The notes: generated from the letters alone by a model not told the origin. DNA of 60,000 nt from Bolinopsis microptera (GCF_026151205.1 NC_087083.1:1614001-1674000); one strand, 5' to 3'. Shown: positions 1 to 13,664, counted from the first letter of the stretch. Translations and numbers: made by a program.

Positions 1-1386
1 ACAGCTATTTCATATTAACAGATAGGATGGTATTACAGTAGACCACGAAGTGCTGGTTCCTAGTTGGTACCACAGCTATTTCATATTAACAGATAGGATG
101 GTATTACAGTAGACCACGAAGTGCTGGTTCCTAGTTGGTACCACAGCTATTTCATATTAACAGATAGGATGGTATTACAGTAGACCACGAAGTGCTGGTT
201 CCTAGTTGGTACCACAGCTATTTCATATTAACAGATAGGATGGTATTACAGTAGACCACGAAGTGCTGGTTCCTAGTTGGTACCACAGCTATTTCATATT
301 AACAGATAGGATGGTATTACAGTAGACCACGAAGTGCTGGTTCCTAGTTGGTACCACAGCTACTTCATATTAACAGATAGGATGGTATTACAGTAGACCA
401 CGAAGTGCTGGTTCCTAGTTGGTACCACAGCTATTTCATATTAACAGATAGGATGGTATTACAGTAGACCACGAAGTGCTGGTTCCTAGTTGGTACCACA
501 GCTATTTCATATTAACAGATAGGATGGTATTACAGTAGACCACGAAGTGCTGGTTCCTAGTTGGTACCACAGCTACTTCATATTAACAGATAGGATGGTA
601 TTACAGTAGACCACGAAGTGCTGGTTCCTAGTTGGTACCACAGCTATTTCATATTAACAGATAGGATGGTATTACAGTAGACCACGAAGTGCTGGTTCCT
701 AGTTGGTACCACAGCTATTTCATATTAACAGATAGGATGGTATTACAGTAGACCACGAAGTGCTGGTTCCTAGTTGGTACCACAGCTATTTCATATTAAC
801 AGATAGGATGGTATTACAGTAGACCACGAAGTGCTGGTTCCTAGTTGGTACCACAGCTATTTCATATTAACAGATAGGATGGTATTACAGTAGACCACGA
901 AGTGCTGGTTCCTAGTTGGTACCACAGCTATTTCATATTAACAGATAGGATGGTATTACAGTAGACCACGAAGTGCTGGTTCCTAGTTGGTACCACAGCT
1001 ACTTCATATTAACAGATAGGATGGTATTACAGTAGACCACGAAGTGCTGGTTCCTCAGTTGGTACCACAGCTATTTCATAATAACAGATAGGATGGTATT
1101 ACAGTAGACCACGAAAGTGCTGGTTCCTAGTTGGTACTACAGCTATTTCATATTAACAGATAGGATGGTATTACAGTAGACCACGAAGTGCTGGTTCCTA
1201 GTTGGTACCACAGCTATTTCATATTAACAGATAGGATGGTGAGTATTACAGTAGACCACGAAGTGCTGGTTCCTAGTTGGTACCACAGCTATTTCATATT
1301 AACAGATAGGATGGTATTACAGTAGACCACGAAGTGCTGGTTCCTAGTTGGTACCACAGCTATTTCATATTAACAGATAGGATGGT

Positions 1387-2925
1387 TTTTTCAGTGACCA
1401 CAAAGTGCGGGTTTCCCTAGTTTGGTCCCAAAGCTTTTCATTTTTAACGTTTGGGGAGGGTTTATTACAGTAGCCCCAGGGAAGTGTTTGGTTCCTAGCT
1501 GTTGGTACCAAGTTTATTTCATATTAACAGATAGGTTTGGTATTAAGTAGACCCCCGAAGTGTTTGGTTCCTATTTGGTTTACCACGGGCTATTCTTTTT
1601 AAAAACAGATGGGAGGGTATTACAGTAGACCACAAAGTGCTGGTTCCTATTTGGGTACCACAGCTTTTCTTTTTAAAACAGAAGGATGGTTTTTAAAAAC
1701 CCGGGGGGTTCCTAGTTGGAAACCACAGCATTTAATTTAAACGATGGGGATGGTATTTACAGTAGCCCCCGGAAAGTGCTGGTTCCTATTTGGGTTTACC
1801 AAGTTTATTTCATAAAAAACAGTTAGGAGGGTTATTACAGTAGCCCACGAAGTGTTTTTTCCCTAGGGGTTTCCACAGTTTATTTCATTTTAAAACAGAT
1901 AGGTGGTTTACAGTAGACCGGAATTTCGGGTTCCCAGTTTACCACACCCTCCCTTCTATTTTAAAAAAGGATAGGTGGTTTACAGTGGGGCCCACGAAGT
2001 GCGGGTTTTCCTATTTGGGGTACCACGGCTACTTATATTAACAGATAGGATGGTTTTACGTAGCCCACGAAGGCGGGTTTCCTTAGTTGGTACCACGCTT
2101 TTTCTTTTTAAACGATAGGATGGTTTTTACAGTAGACCAGGGAAGTGCGGGTTTCCCTGTTGGTCCCAAGTTTTTCATTTTAAAACCCGTAGGATGGTTT
2201 TACAGTAGCCAAAAAGTGCTGGTTCCTAGTTGGTCCCACAGTTTTTTTCCCATATTAAAGATAGGATGGTATTAAGAAAGACCACAAGTGTGGTTCCAAA
2301 TTGGTACCCCCAGTATTTCATATTAACAGAATGGAGGTTTTAAACAGTGCCCACAAATTTGCTGGTTTCCCCTAGTTGGTACCACGGCTTTTCTTATTTA
2401 ACAGATAGGAGGGGATTACAGTAGCCCCCCCCCAGGGGAAGTGGGGTTTCCTAGTTGGTACCACGGGTTTTTCATATTAACAGTTAGGATGGTAAACAGT
2501 AGACCACAAAATTTGCTGGTTCCTTTTTGGGGTCCCCACAGTTTTTTCATTTTAAAACAGATAGGTGGTATTACGTAGACCAGAAGTGCTGGTTCCTATT
2601 TGGTACCCAGCTTTTTTTCATTTCGTTTTTTCCCCGTCCCATTTAACAGTTAAAAAGGGTGGTTTTTCAGTGGGCCCCCAGGGGGAAGTGGGGTTTTCCT
2701 TTGTTTGGTACCACAGTTTATTTATATTAACGTAGGATGGTATTACAGTAGCCACGAAGTGCTGGTTCCTATTGGTACCACAGTTTCTTAAAATTTTTAA
2801 AAACAGTTGGGAAAGGGTATTCCCAGTAGCACGGGGGGCGGGTTTCTAGTTGGAAACCACGGGCATTTTTTCTTTTTCTCCCCCGGTTTTTCCGGGACAC
2901 GTTAACAAAAAGGGATGGTATTACA
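1387..2925. other. Corrupted-looking segment of the 71-bp satellite
   Basis: The 71-bp periodicity persists, but every unit carries many changes. The boundaries with clean units are abrupt. Changes are dominated by a base being replaced by a copy of its neighbour and by homopolymer lengthening (for example TATT to TTTT, CTGG to CGGG, TACC to TCCC, CACG to CAAA). This is what an unpolished or low-quality consensus would give; ordinary mutation should favour transitions and CpG decay. Short open frames inside (for example 2087-2275) are by-products. Confidence 0.75.
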
Positions 2926-4350
2926 GTAGACCAGAAGTGCTGGTTCCTAGTTGGTACCACAGCTATTTCATATTAACAGATAGGATGGTATTACAGTAGA
3001 CCACGAAGTGCTGGTTCCTAGTTGGTACCACAGCTATTTCATATTAACAGATAGGATGGTATTACAGTAGACCACGAAGTGCTGGTTCCTAGTTGGTACC
3101 ACAGCTACTTTCATATTAACAGATAGGATGGTATTACAGTAGACCACGAAGTGCTGGTTCCTAGTTGGTACCACAGCTATTTCATATTAACAGATAGGAT
3201 GGTATTACAGTAGACCACGAAGTGCTGGTTCCTAGTTGGTACCACAGCTATTTCATATTAACAGATAGGATGGTATTACAGTAGACCACGAAGTGCTGGT
3301 TCCTAGTTGGTACCACAGCTATTTCATATTAACAGATAGGATGGTATTACAGTAGACCACGAAGTGCTGGTTCCTAGTTGGTACCACAGCTATTTCATAT
3401 TAACAGATAGGATGGTATTACAGTAGACCACGAAGTGCTGGTTCCTAGTTGGTACCACAGCTATTTCATATTAACAGATAGGATGGTATTACAGTAGACC
3501 ACGAAGTGCTGGTTCCTAGTTGGTACCACAGCTATTTCATATTAACAGATAGGATGGTATTACAGTAGACCACGAAGTGCTGGTTCCTAGTTGGTACCAC
3601 AGCTATTTCATATTAACAGATAGGATGGTATTACAGTAGACCACGAAGTGCTGGTTCCTAGTTGGTACCACAGCTATTTCATATTAACAGATAGGATGGT
3701 ATTACAGTAGACCACGAAGTGCTGGTTCCTAGTTGGTACCACAGCTATTTCATATTAACAGATAGGATGGTATTACAGTAGACCACGAAGTGCTGGTTCC
3801 TAGTTGGTACCACAGCTATTTCATATTAACAGATAGGATGGTATTACAGTAGACCACGAAGTGCTGGTTCCTAGTTGGTACCACAGCTATTTCATATTAA
3901 CAGATAGGATGGTATTACAGTAGACCACGAAGTGCTGGTTCCTAGTTGGTACCACAGCTATTTCATATTAACAGATAGGATGGTATTACAGTAGACCACG
4001 AAGTGCTGGTTCCTAGTTGGTACCACAGCTATTTCATATTAACAGATAGGATGGTATTACAGTAGACCACGAAGTGCTGGTTCCTAGTTGGTACCACAGC
4101 TATTTCATATTAACAGATAGGATGGTATTACAGTAGACCACGAAGTGCTGGTTCCTAGTTGGTACCACAGCTATTTCATATTAACAGATAGGATGGTATT
4201 ACAGTAGACCACGAAGTGCTGGTTCCTAGTTGGTACCACAGCTACTTCATATCAACAGATAGGATGGTATTACAGTAGACCACGAAGTGCTGGTTCTAGT
4301 TGGTACCACAGCTATTTTATATTAACAGATAGGATGGTATTACAGTAGAC

Positions 4351-7300
4351 CACGAAGTGCTGGTTTTGGTTTTGGAAACCACGCTATTTCATATTAAAAA
4401 GATAGGAGGGGAAATTACAGTAGACCAGGGAAGTGCGGGGTCCTGGGTTGGTACCACAGCTTTTCATTTTAAACAGTAGGATGGTATTACAGTTGCCCAC
4501 AAAGTGCGGGTTTTTCCCTTTTTGGTTTCCACAGTATTTCCCCTTTAAAAGTTTAGGATGGTTTTTACAGTGGGACCCGAAGGGCGGGGTTCCCTGGGTT
4601 GGTAAAAGGATTTTTTATTAACGTTAGGATGGTTTACTGTAGACCACAAGTGCTGGTTTCCCTTTTGGTTCCACCCCTATTTCTTTTAAACGATAGGATG
4701 GTTTTACAGTGGGACCACAAAGTGCGGGTTTCCCTAGTTGGTACCAATTTTATATTACCAAAATAGGAGGTTTATTGTAGCCCACGAAGGGGCGGGTTTC
4801 CATTTTGGGTTTAACCCACAGCTATTTTTTTAAGATGGGGATGGTTTTCAGTAGACCACAAGTGCGGGGTTTAGTTGGTCCACAGCTTTTTTCTTTAACA
4901 GATAGGGGGTTTTTACAGAGACCCGAAGTGGGGCCGGGGACCCTGGTTTTCCCAAAGGCGGGTTTGGGTTCCACGCTTTTTTCATATTAAGATAGGTTTT
5001 GGTTTTACAGTAGACCACGAAGTGGGGTTTTCCTGGTTGGTACCACAGTATTTCCCTTATTAAAGATAGGAGGGTTTTATTACAGTAGACCAAAAAAGTG
5101 TGGTTCCTGTTGGTACCCGGGTATTTTTATTAACAGATAGGATGGTTTTACATTTAGACCCAAAGTGTTTTCCAGTTGGACCACAGCATTTAAATTTTAA
5201 CAGATAGGATGGTATTAAAGTCCAGACATTCCTTTTTCCCCACAAAAAACTGTTTTGTGCCTGGTTTCCTTTTTGGGGTTACACAGCTATTTCTTTTAAC
5301 AGATAGGATGGTTTTTCAGTAGGTCCACAAGTGTTTTCTATTTGGTCCACAGCTTTTTCCCTTTTAACGTTTAAGGATGGTATTACAGGGGGACCCGAAG
5401 TGCGGGGCCCTAGTTGGGGTCCCAAACCGTATTTTCTTTTAACAGATAGGATGGTTTTACAGTAGTCACAAAGTGCTGGTTCCCGGTTGGGGTTCCCAAA
5501 AGCTACTTCATATTAAAGTTTGGAGGGAAATTACAGTAGACCCCGAAGTGTGGTTCCCTAGTTGGTCCCACAGCTATTTTCATTTTAACAGATAGGATGG
5601 TATTCCCATTTTAGACCACAAGTGCGGGTTTCCCTTGGTTGGGTCCCCACACCCTTTTTCATATTAACAAAAATTTTAGAGAAAAATGGGCTTTTTTTTA
5701 AAAGAAACACGGGGTGGTTTGGGCCCCTTGGGGCGTTGGTACCCAGCCCCTTTTAAATTTAAACAGATAGGATGGTTTTTACAGTAGACCACGAAGTGCG
5801 GGGTTTCCTAGTTGGAAACCACGTATTTCATATTAACGATGGGGTTGGTTTTTAAGTAGAAAACGAAAGTGCGGGGTTTCCTATTTTGGTACCACAGCTA
5901 TTTCATTTTTAACAGATAGGAGGGTTTATTACAGTTGCCCAGGGAAGTGCTGGTTCCTAGTTGGTCCCAACAGCTTTTTCATTTTAAAAAGATAGGTTGG
6001 TTTTTACAGTAGACCACAAATTGCTGGTTCCTATTTGGTTTTCAAGCTACCTTCTTATTAACAGTAGGAGGGTTTATTACCGTTGACCACGAAGGCTGGT
6101 TCCTGTTGGTACCACACCCTATTTAAATAAAAACAGATAGGAGGGTTATTCGAAAACCACGAATTTTGTGGTTCCTATTTGGTTTCCCACAGTTTACTTT
6201 TATTAACAGTTTGGATGGTATTACATTTAAAACCCCAAAGGCGGGTTTTCCTAGTTGGTACAAAAGCTACTTAAATTTAAAAAGATAGGTTGGGTATTAC
6301 GGGTTAGACCACGGGGGGGGAAAATTTTTATTTTTTTTTTTGCGGGTTTCCCCCCTTAATTTGGGTACCCCCGTACTTTTATTAACAATAGGATGGTATT
6401 ACGTAGCCCACAAAAGTCTGGTTCCTATTGGTACCACGCTTTTTCATATTAACGATGGATGGTATTACAGTAGCCCAAAGAAGTGCGGTTCCTATTTTGG
6501 TACCAAGCTATTTCTTTTTAAACCAGATAGGATGGTATTACAGTGGGCCAGGGAATTTGGGGGTTCCCTAGTTGGTACCACAGCTATTTTTATTTTTAAC
6601 AAAATAGGATGGTATTACAGTAGCCCCCCCAAAAGTGTGGTTCCTGTTGGTACCCCCGGCATTTAAAATTAAACCCGATGGGAAATGGTATTACAGTGCC
6701 CCGGGAAGTCGGGTTTCCCTAGTTGGTACCAAGTATTTCATATTAACAAAATAGGTTGGTATTACATTTAGACCCGAATTTGCGGGGTTCCTATTTGGGT
6801 TTACCACACCCTTTTCATATTAACAGATAGGATGGTATTACAGAAAACCAGAAGTGGGGGTTTCCCCTTGTTGGTCCCACGCTATTTCATAAAAAGATAG
6901 GAGGGTTTTAACAGTGACCCCCAAAGTCTGGCCCGGGTTGGGGTACACGTATTTATATTAACAGTTTGGTTTTGGTATTCCGTAGGCCCACAAAAGTGGG
7001 GTTTCCCTAGTTGGTTTTCCCAGCTATTTTCCAAAAAAAAGGGATAGGGGGGTTTTCCCGTAGGATCCACGAAGTGCGGGTTTCCCTTTTGGGTACCAAG
7101 CTATTTTTTTTTAAAACAGAAAAGGGGGTTTATTACAGTAGACCACGAAGTGGGGTTTCTAGTTGGTAACAGTATTTATTTTAAAAACGGGTTTGGGGAT
7201 GGTATTAAAATGACACGAAGTGCTGGTTTAGTTGGTACACGCTATTCATATTAAAGTGGGTTGGTATTACGTAAAACACAAAGTGTTTGGTTCCTAGGGG

Positions 7301-8300
7301 GTTTCCACAGATATTTCATTTTTAACAAATAGGATGTATTACAGTAGCCCAAAAAAAGTGCGGGTTTCCCTATTTGGGTTTACACGGGCTATTTTTTATT
7401 AACGATAGGATGGTTTTAAGTAGCCCCAAAAAGTGTTGGTTCTAGTTGGTCCCACAGCTATTTCATATAACAGATAGGGGGTATTCCCGTAGCCCACGAA
7501 GTGTTTTTCCGGGTTGGTTCCACAGCTATTTCATATTTCCAGTGGGGAGGGTTTTTTAAAAGTGGGCCCAAGGGAAGGGGTGGTTCCTAGTTGGTACCAA
7601 AAGCTATTTCATTTTTTAACAGTTTAGGATGGGGTTTTTTTTTTTTTACCACGAAGTGCGGGTTTCCTTGTTGGTACCACAGTATTTTCATTTTAAACAG
7701 TTGGTTTGGTATTACAGGAAAACCCGAAGTCGGGTTTCCCAAAGTTGGTCCCACGCTATTTCATTTTAAACCGATGGAGGGTTTTTCAGTAGCCCACGAA
7801 GGTGCGGTTCCAAGTTGGTACCCAATATTTCATATTAACAGATAGGGATGGTTTTAACAGTAGCCAGGGAAGTATGGTTCCCTAAGTTGGAAACCACAGT
7901 TTCTTCAATTAACAGATGGGAAAGGGGTTTATTTAAAACCACGAAGTGGGGTTTCCCTATTTGGGTTTCCCACAGCTTTTTTCATTTTAAACGATGGATG
8001 GTTTTACGGGTTAGCCACGAAGTGCGGGTTTCCCTTTTGTTGGTACACAGTTTTAAATTTTAAAACAGTTGGAGGGTTTTTTCATTTGGGACCACAAAGT
8101 CCCGGGTTTCCTGGGTTGGCCACAGTTTTTTTTCAACAAACAAAATAGGGGGTTTTTTTCAGTGGGCCACGAATTTGAGGGTTTCCCCTATTTGGTACCA
8201 GCTTTTCAAAATTAACAGATAGGATGGGGATTTAAGTAGACCACAAAAGTTTTTGGTTTAGTTGGTACCAGTGCAAATTTTTTCATATTAACAGATGGAT
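4351..8300. other. Second, longer corrupted-looking satellite segment
   Basis: It has the same character as 1387-2925: 71-bp units with pervasive neighbour-copy substitutions and homopolymer gain, flanked on both sides by near-perfect units. Islands of foreign-looking text occur (for example around 2620, 5230 and 6320) that read as runs of T, G or C. All open frames here (4433-4621, 4848-5093, 6340-6666, 7591-7845, 7848-8063 and others) are translations of damaged repeat units and should not be annotated as genes. Confidence 0.75.
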
Positions 8301-11300
8301 GGTATTACAGTAGACCACGAAGTGCTGGTTCCTAGTTGGTACCACAGCTATTTCATATAACAGATAGGATGGTATTACAGTAGACCACGAAGTGCTGGTT
8401 CCTAGTTGGTACCACAGCTATTCATATTAACAGATAGGATGGTATTACAGTAGACCACGAAGTGCTGGTTCCTAGTTGGTACCACAGCTATTTCATATTA
8501 ACAGATAGGATGGGTATTTCAGTAGACCACGAAGTGCTGGTTCCTAGTTGGTACCACAGCTATTTCATATTAACAGATAGGATGGTATTACAGTAGACCA
8601 CGAAGTGCTGGTTCCTAGTTGGTACCACAGCTATTTCATATTAACAGATAGGATGGTATTACAGTAGACCACGAAGTGCTGGTTCCTAGTTGGTACCACA
8701 GCTATTTCATATTAACAGATAGGATGGTATTACAGTAGACCACGAAGTGCTGGTTCCTAGTTGGTACCACAGCTATTTCATATTAACAGATAGGATGGTA
8801 TTACAGTAGACCACGAAGTGCTGGTTCCTAGTTGGTACCACAGCTATTTCATATTAACAGATAGGATGGTATTACAGTAGACCACGAAGTGCTGGTTCCT
8901 AGTTGGTACCACAGCTATTTCATATTAACAGATAGGATGGTATTACAGTAGACCACGAAGTGCTGGTTCCTAGTTGGTACCACAGCTATTTCATATTAAC
9001 AGATAGGATGGTATTACAGTAGACCACGAAGTGCTGGTTCCTAGTTGGTACCACAGCTATTTCATATTAACAGATAGGATGGTATTACAGTAGACCACGA
9101 AGTGCTGGTTCCTAGTTGGTACCACAGCTATTTCATATTAACAGATAGGATGGTATTACAGTAGACCACGAAGTGCTGGTTCCTAGTTGGTACCACAGCT
9201 ATTTCATATTAACAGATAGGATGGTATTACAGTAGACCACGAAGTGCTGGTTCCTAGTTGGTACCACAGCTATTTCATATTAACAGATAGGATGGTATTA
9301 CAGTAGACCACGAAGTGCTGGTTCCTAGTTGGTACCACAGCTATTTCATATTAACAGATAGGATGGTATTACAGTAGACCACGAAGTGCTGGTTCCTAGT
9401 TGGTACCACAGCTATTTCATATTAACAGATAGGATGGTATTACAGTAGACCACGAAGTGCTGGTTCCTAGTTGGTACCACAGCTATTTCATATTAACAGA
9501 TAGGATGGTATTACAGTAGACCACGAAGTGCTGGTTCCTAGTTGGTACCACAGCTATTTCATATTAACAGATAGGATGGTATTACAGTAGACCACGAAGT
9601 GCTGGTTCCTAGTTGGTACCACAGCTATTTCATATTAACAGATAGGATGGTATTACAGTAGACCACGAAGTGCTGGTTCCTAGTTGGTACCACAGCTATT
9701 TCATATTAACAGATAGGATGGTATTACAGTAGACCACGAAGTGCTGGTTCCTAGTTGGTACCACAGCTATTTCATATTAACAGATAGGATGGTATTACAG
9801 TAGACCACGAAGTGCTGGTTCCTAGTTGGTACCACAGCTATTTCATATTAACAGATAGGATGGTATTACAGTAGACCACGAAGTGCTGGTTCCTAGTTGG
9901 TACCACAGCTATTTCATATTAACAGATAGGATGGTATTACAGTAGACCACGAAGTGCTGGTTCCTAGTTGGTACCACAGCTATTTCATATTAACAGATAG
10001 GATGGTATTACAGTAGACCACGAAGTGCTGGTTCCTAGTTGGTACCACAGCTATTTCATATTAACAGATAGGATGGTATTACAGTAGACCACGAAGTGCT
10101 GGTTCCTAGTTGGTACCACAGCTATTTCATATTAACAGATAGGATGGTATTACAGTAGACCACGAAGTGCTGGTTCCTAGTTGGTACCACAGCTATTTCA
10201 TATTAACAGATAGGATGGTATTACAGTAGACCACGAAGTGCTGGTTCCTAGTTGGTACCACAGCTATTTCATATTAACAGATAGGATGGTATTACAGTAG
10301 ACCACGAAGTGCTGGTTCCTAGTTGGTACCACAGCTATTTCATATTAACAGATAGGATGGTATTACAGTAGACCACGAAGTGCTGGTTCCTAGTTTGGTA
10401 CCACAGCTATTTCATATTAACAGATAGGATGGTATTACAGTAGACCACGAAGTGCTGGTTCCTAGTTGGTACCACAGCTATTTCATATTAACAGATAGGA
10501 TGGTATTACAGTAGACCACGAAGTGCTGGTTCCTAGTTGGTACCACAGCTATTTCATATTAACAGATAGGATGGTATTACAGTAGACCACGAAGTGCTGG
10601 TTCCTAGTTGGTACCACAGCTATTTCATATTAACAGATAGGATGGTATTACAGTAGACCACGAAGTGCTGGTTCCTAGTTGGTACCACAGCTATTTCATA
10701 TTAACAGATAGGATGGTATTACAGTAGACCACGAAGTGCTGGTTCCTAGTTGGTACCACAGCTATTTCATATTAACAGATATGATGGTATTACAGTAGAC
10801 CACGAAGTGCTGGTTCCTAGTTGGTACCACAGCTATTTCATATTAACAGATAGGATGGTATTACAGTAGACCACGAAGTGCTGGTTCCTAGTTGGTACCA
10901 CAGCTATTTCATATTAACAGATAGGATGGTATTACAGTAGACCACGAAGTGCTGGTTCCTAGCTGTTGGTACCACAGCTATTTCATATTAACAGATAGGA
11001 TGGTATTACAGTAGACCACGAAGTGCTGGTTCCTAGTGTTGGTACCACAGCTATTTCATATTAACAGATAGGATGGTATTACAGTAGACCACGAAGTGCT
11101 GGTTCCTAGCTGTTGGTACCACAGCTATTTCATATTAACAGATAGGATGGTATTACAGTAGACCACGAAGTGCTGGTTCCTAGCTGTTGGTACCACAGCT
11201 ATTTCATATTAACAGATAGGATGGTATTACAGTAGACCACGAAGTGCTGGTTCCTAGCTGTTGGTACCACAGCTATTTCATATTAACAGATAGGATGGTA

Positions 11301-12465
11301 TTACAGTAGACCACGAAGTGCTGGTTCCTAGTTGGTACCACAGCTATTTCATATTAACAGATAGGATGGTATTACAGTAGACCACGAAGTGCTGGTTCCT
11401 AGTTGGTACCACAGCTATTTCATATTAACAGATAGGATGGTATTACAGTAGACCACGAAGTGCTGGTTCCTAGTTGGTACCACAGCTATTTCATATTAAC
11501 AGATAGGATGGTATTACAGTAGACCACGAAGTGCTGGTTCCTAGTTGGTACCACAGCTATTTCATATTAACAGATAGGATGGTATTACAGTAGACCACGA
11601 AGTGCTGGTTCCTAGTTGGTACCACAGCTATTTCATATCAACAGATAGGATGGTATTACAGTAGACCACGAAGTGCTGGTTCCTAGTTGGTACCACAGCT
11701 ATTTCATATTAACAGATAGGATGGTATTACAGTAGACCACGAAGTGCTGGTTCCTAGTTGGTACCACAGCTATTTCATATTAACAGATAGGATGGTATTA
11801 CAGTAGACCACGAAGTGCTGGTTCCTAGTTGGTACCACAGCTATTTCATATTAACAGATAGGATGGTATTACAGTAGACCACGAAGTGCTGGTTCCTAGT
11901 TGGTACCACAGCTATTTCATATTAACAGATAGGATGGTATTACAGTAGACCACGAAGTGCTGGTTCCTAGTTGGTACCACAGCTATTTCATATTAACAGA
12001 TAGGATGGTATTACAGTAGACCACGAAGTGCTGGTTCCTAGTTGGTACCACAGCTATTTCATATTAACAGATAGGATGGTATTACAGTAGACCACGAAGT
12101 GCTGGTTCCTAGCTGTTGGTACCACAGCTATTTCATATTAACAGATAGGATGGTATTACAGTAGACCACGAAGTGCTGGTTCCTAGTTGGTACCACAGCT
12201 ATTTCATATTAACAGATAGGATGGTATTACAGTAGACCACGAAGTGCTGGTTCCTAGTTGGTACCACAGCTATTTCATATTAACAGATAGGATGGTATTT
12301 CATGGCACAACTGAATCTAATTATAAACACAGACCACTGACATGTAGCAACCTTTACCACTGATGACTGGGAGACAGTGCACACTTTAGCGCTAAAAATA
12401 GGGGCTGCTGCACACTTTAGCACTTAAGAATATATTTGCAGAACTAAAAACCCTTTACAATGTAA

Positions 12466-12506
12466 AGAATATCAGAATATGTAAAGTTTACATATTCTGA
12501 TATTCT
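12466..12506. repeat. Perfect 20-bp inverted repeat with 1-nt centre
   Basis: The left arm AGAATATCAGAATATGTAAA (12466-12485) is the exact reverse complement of 12487-12506, with a single G between them. It is a cruciform-capable palindrome. No element or gene was recognised around it. Confidence 0.9.
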
Positions 12507-12843
12507 CGAGAATGTTCTGTAATTAAGACTGTTAAGCTCTTTGTAGTCCGCTCTACCATAGCACTTGAAGACACGACTGAAGACGATTTACACATGTATT
12601 TGAAAGCTCCTGTTATCCTCCTTTCGTGTCACTTATATGTACGTGCAAAGTCGCAAAGTCGCAAATTAAATAACTTTATAACCCCCAAACACACACATTA
12701 ACACTTTATTGGAGGGTGTTCTGGAAAAAGGTTTGCAGTTTGCACTTTAAAATGGGAGGCCGTGCACTTATTACAACGTGAGGATTGTACAATTCTGATA
12801 ACCTTATTGTTTAATTATAGCCATAAAGTGGGCTCCTAAATAT

Positions 12844-12849
12844 TTTATT
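12844..12849 (-). promoter_or_regulatory. Candidate poly(A) signal (AATAAA, minus strand)
   Basis: The minus strand reads AATAAA about 204 bases downstream of the stop of the ORF at 13053-13637. A second AATAAA lies at 12705-12710. The signal is common in AT-rich DNA, so this is supporting rather than decisive evidence. Confidence 0.35.
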
Positions 12850-13052
12850 TCAATTCTCACGCGGCTTGCAAAATATAAGAAAAGCGATTTCTAACGAAAA
12901 CTCAAAGCATGGCGGGGTCGGCGCAGTACAGAGGAAGATAAATCAGCAATGAAATTTGAGCTGTGAAGTAGCCATATGCCCTAAAACAAGTCACGTGACT
13001 TTTAAACAAGTCACGTGGGCAACTGTCACGTGGTACAACTGTGATCTAGGAG

Positions 13053-13664
13053 TCACATTAAAGTCCAATTTGAACACTTACCCAGTTTCCCGAGAACTTT
13101 ATCACACAGTAACACACTCCGCTCCACTTCCAGCTGTATGCCGTTAAAGATACTGTCAAGACTCTCCAGCTCGCACTTTCTCCCTCCGTTTACCACTTTA
13201 CCACTTGTGTTTACCACCTTGACACTTCCACCTTTAACAACTTTACCACTTCCACTTCTAACCACCTTTAAACTTCCTGTCTTGATCACTTTCTCCACAT
13301 TCCCCGTCTTGCTCCCCAGTTTATCAGCGCTCAAAACCTTAAAAACAGGTTTCTTGACAACACCCTCAACTCCTAGCTTCCTCACAACATCTATATCTCC
13401 TATAACAACCTCTGTGGGCTCGTCACTTATCTGTAAACTGATCGGAGACGGCTTATCTCTTATCTTGTCTCTTATCTGTATGCTTATCAGCGAAGATTTC
13501 CTCTCACTGATGTAACAAGTGAGAGGTAGGCTTTGTTTGTGACATGTCACACACGAGGGTGACGTTTTTATACAGCAAGCGTTACAGTTGTTACTGAGTT
13601 GTTCCGTTGTCATGGTAACCGCCGGCTTGGTTGTCATGGCAACCTTTGTGTTTTTGGCACCCAG
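13053..13664 (-). CDS. Probable 3' coding exon of an unrecognised gene
   Basis: An open frame of 194 codons runs from ATG at 13637 to the stop at 13053. It stays open upstream to a good splice acceptor (pyrimidine-rich TTTCCATTTCTAG, exon starting at 13664), so this could be a terminal exon read in phase 0. The protein has a Cys-rich N-terminal patch (residues about 18-43, with C-x2-C pairs such as CNAC and CVTC), a middle part rich in Ser, Ile and Lys, and a degenerate repeat of GKVVKGGS-like blocks at about residues 122-160, followed by an acidic helix-like C-terminus. I recognise no family. Two RFX-type palindromes overlap the start region, and an AATAAA lies 204 bases beyond the stop. A candidate non-coding upstream exon ends in CAG|GTCAGT at about 14950. 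The opposite strand is also open over part of this stretch, so the call is only moderate. Confidence 0.4.
   Translation of the reverse strand: MGAKNTKVAMTTKPAVTMTTEQLSNNCNACCIKTSPSCVTCHKQSLPLTCYISERKSSLISIQIRDKIRDKPSPISLQISDEPTEVVIGDIDVVRKLGVEGVVKKPVFKVLSADKLGSKTGNVEKVIKTGSLKVVRSGSGKVVKGGSVKVVNTSGKVVNGGRKCELESLDSIFNGIQLEVERSVLLCDKVLGKLGKCSNWTLM
13606..13643. promoter_or_regulatory. Two RFX X-box-like palindromes
   Basis: GTTGTCATGGTAAC (13606-13619) and GTTGTCATGGCAAC (13630-13643) each differ by one or two bases from the palindromic X-box GTTGCCATGGCAAC bound by RFX factors. The second contains the ATG of the ORF at 13637. Either the motif is regulatory and overlaps the start, or the resemblance is incidental to coding sequence. 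Confidence 0.45.

Larger units (their letters stand above)
1..12298. repeat. 71-bp satellite array (~173 units)
   Basis: The unit recurs exactly every 71 bases (starts at 1, 72, 143 and so on). It contains the landmarks CAGATAGGATGGTATTACAG, GACCACGAAGTGCTGGTTCC and the palindrome GGTACC. The clean stretches (1-1386, about 2926-4350, about 8300-12298) are almost identical from unit to unit. Rare variants include TACTTCAT for TATTTCAT and a CTG insertion giving CCTAGCTGTTGG. The array begins before the window and stops at 12298, where unique DNA follows a last partial unit. No unit encodes a conserved protein; each carries stops. It is probably a heterochromatic or pericentromeric-type satellite, but location cannot be read from sequence. 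Confidence 0.97.
12299..13052. other. Unique DNA after the satellite; no gene seen
   Basis: This is AT-rich unique sequence with no convincing coding region. It holds a short repeated phrase (GCACACTTTAGC at about 12379 and 12411), a near-perfect palindrome at 12466-12506, a candidate poly(A) signal for the minus-strand gene that ends at 13053, and three CACGTG sites at 12992, 13012 and 13027. Confidence 0.6.

Noticed and set aside
2087-8063. Small ORFs in the satellite
   Set aside because: They arise only where the 71-bp unit sequence is corrupted; the intact unit does not encode them.
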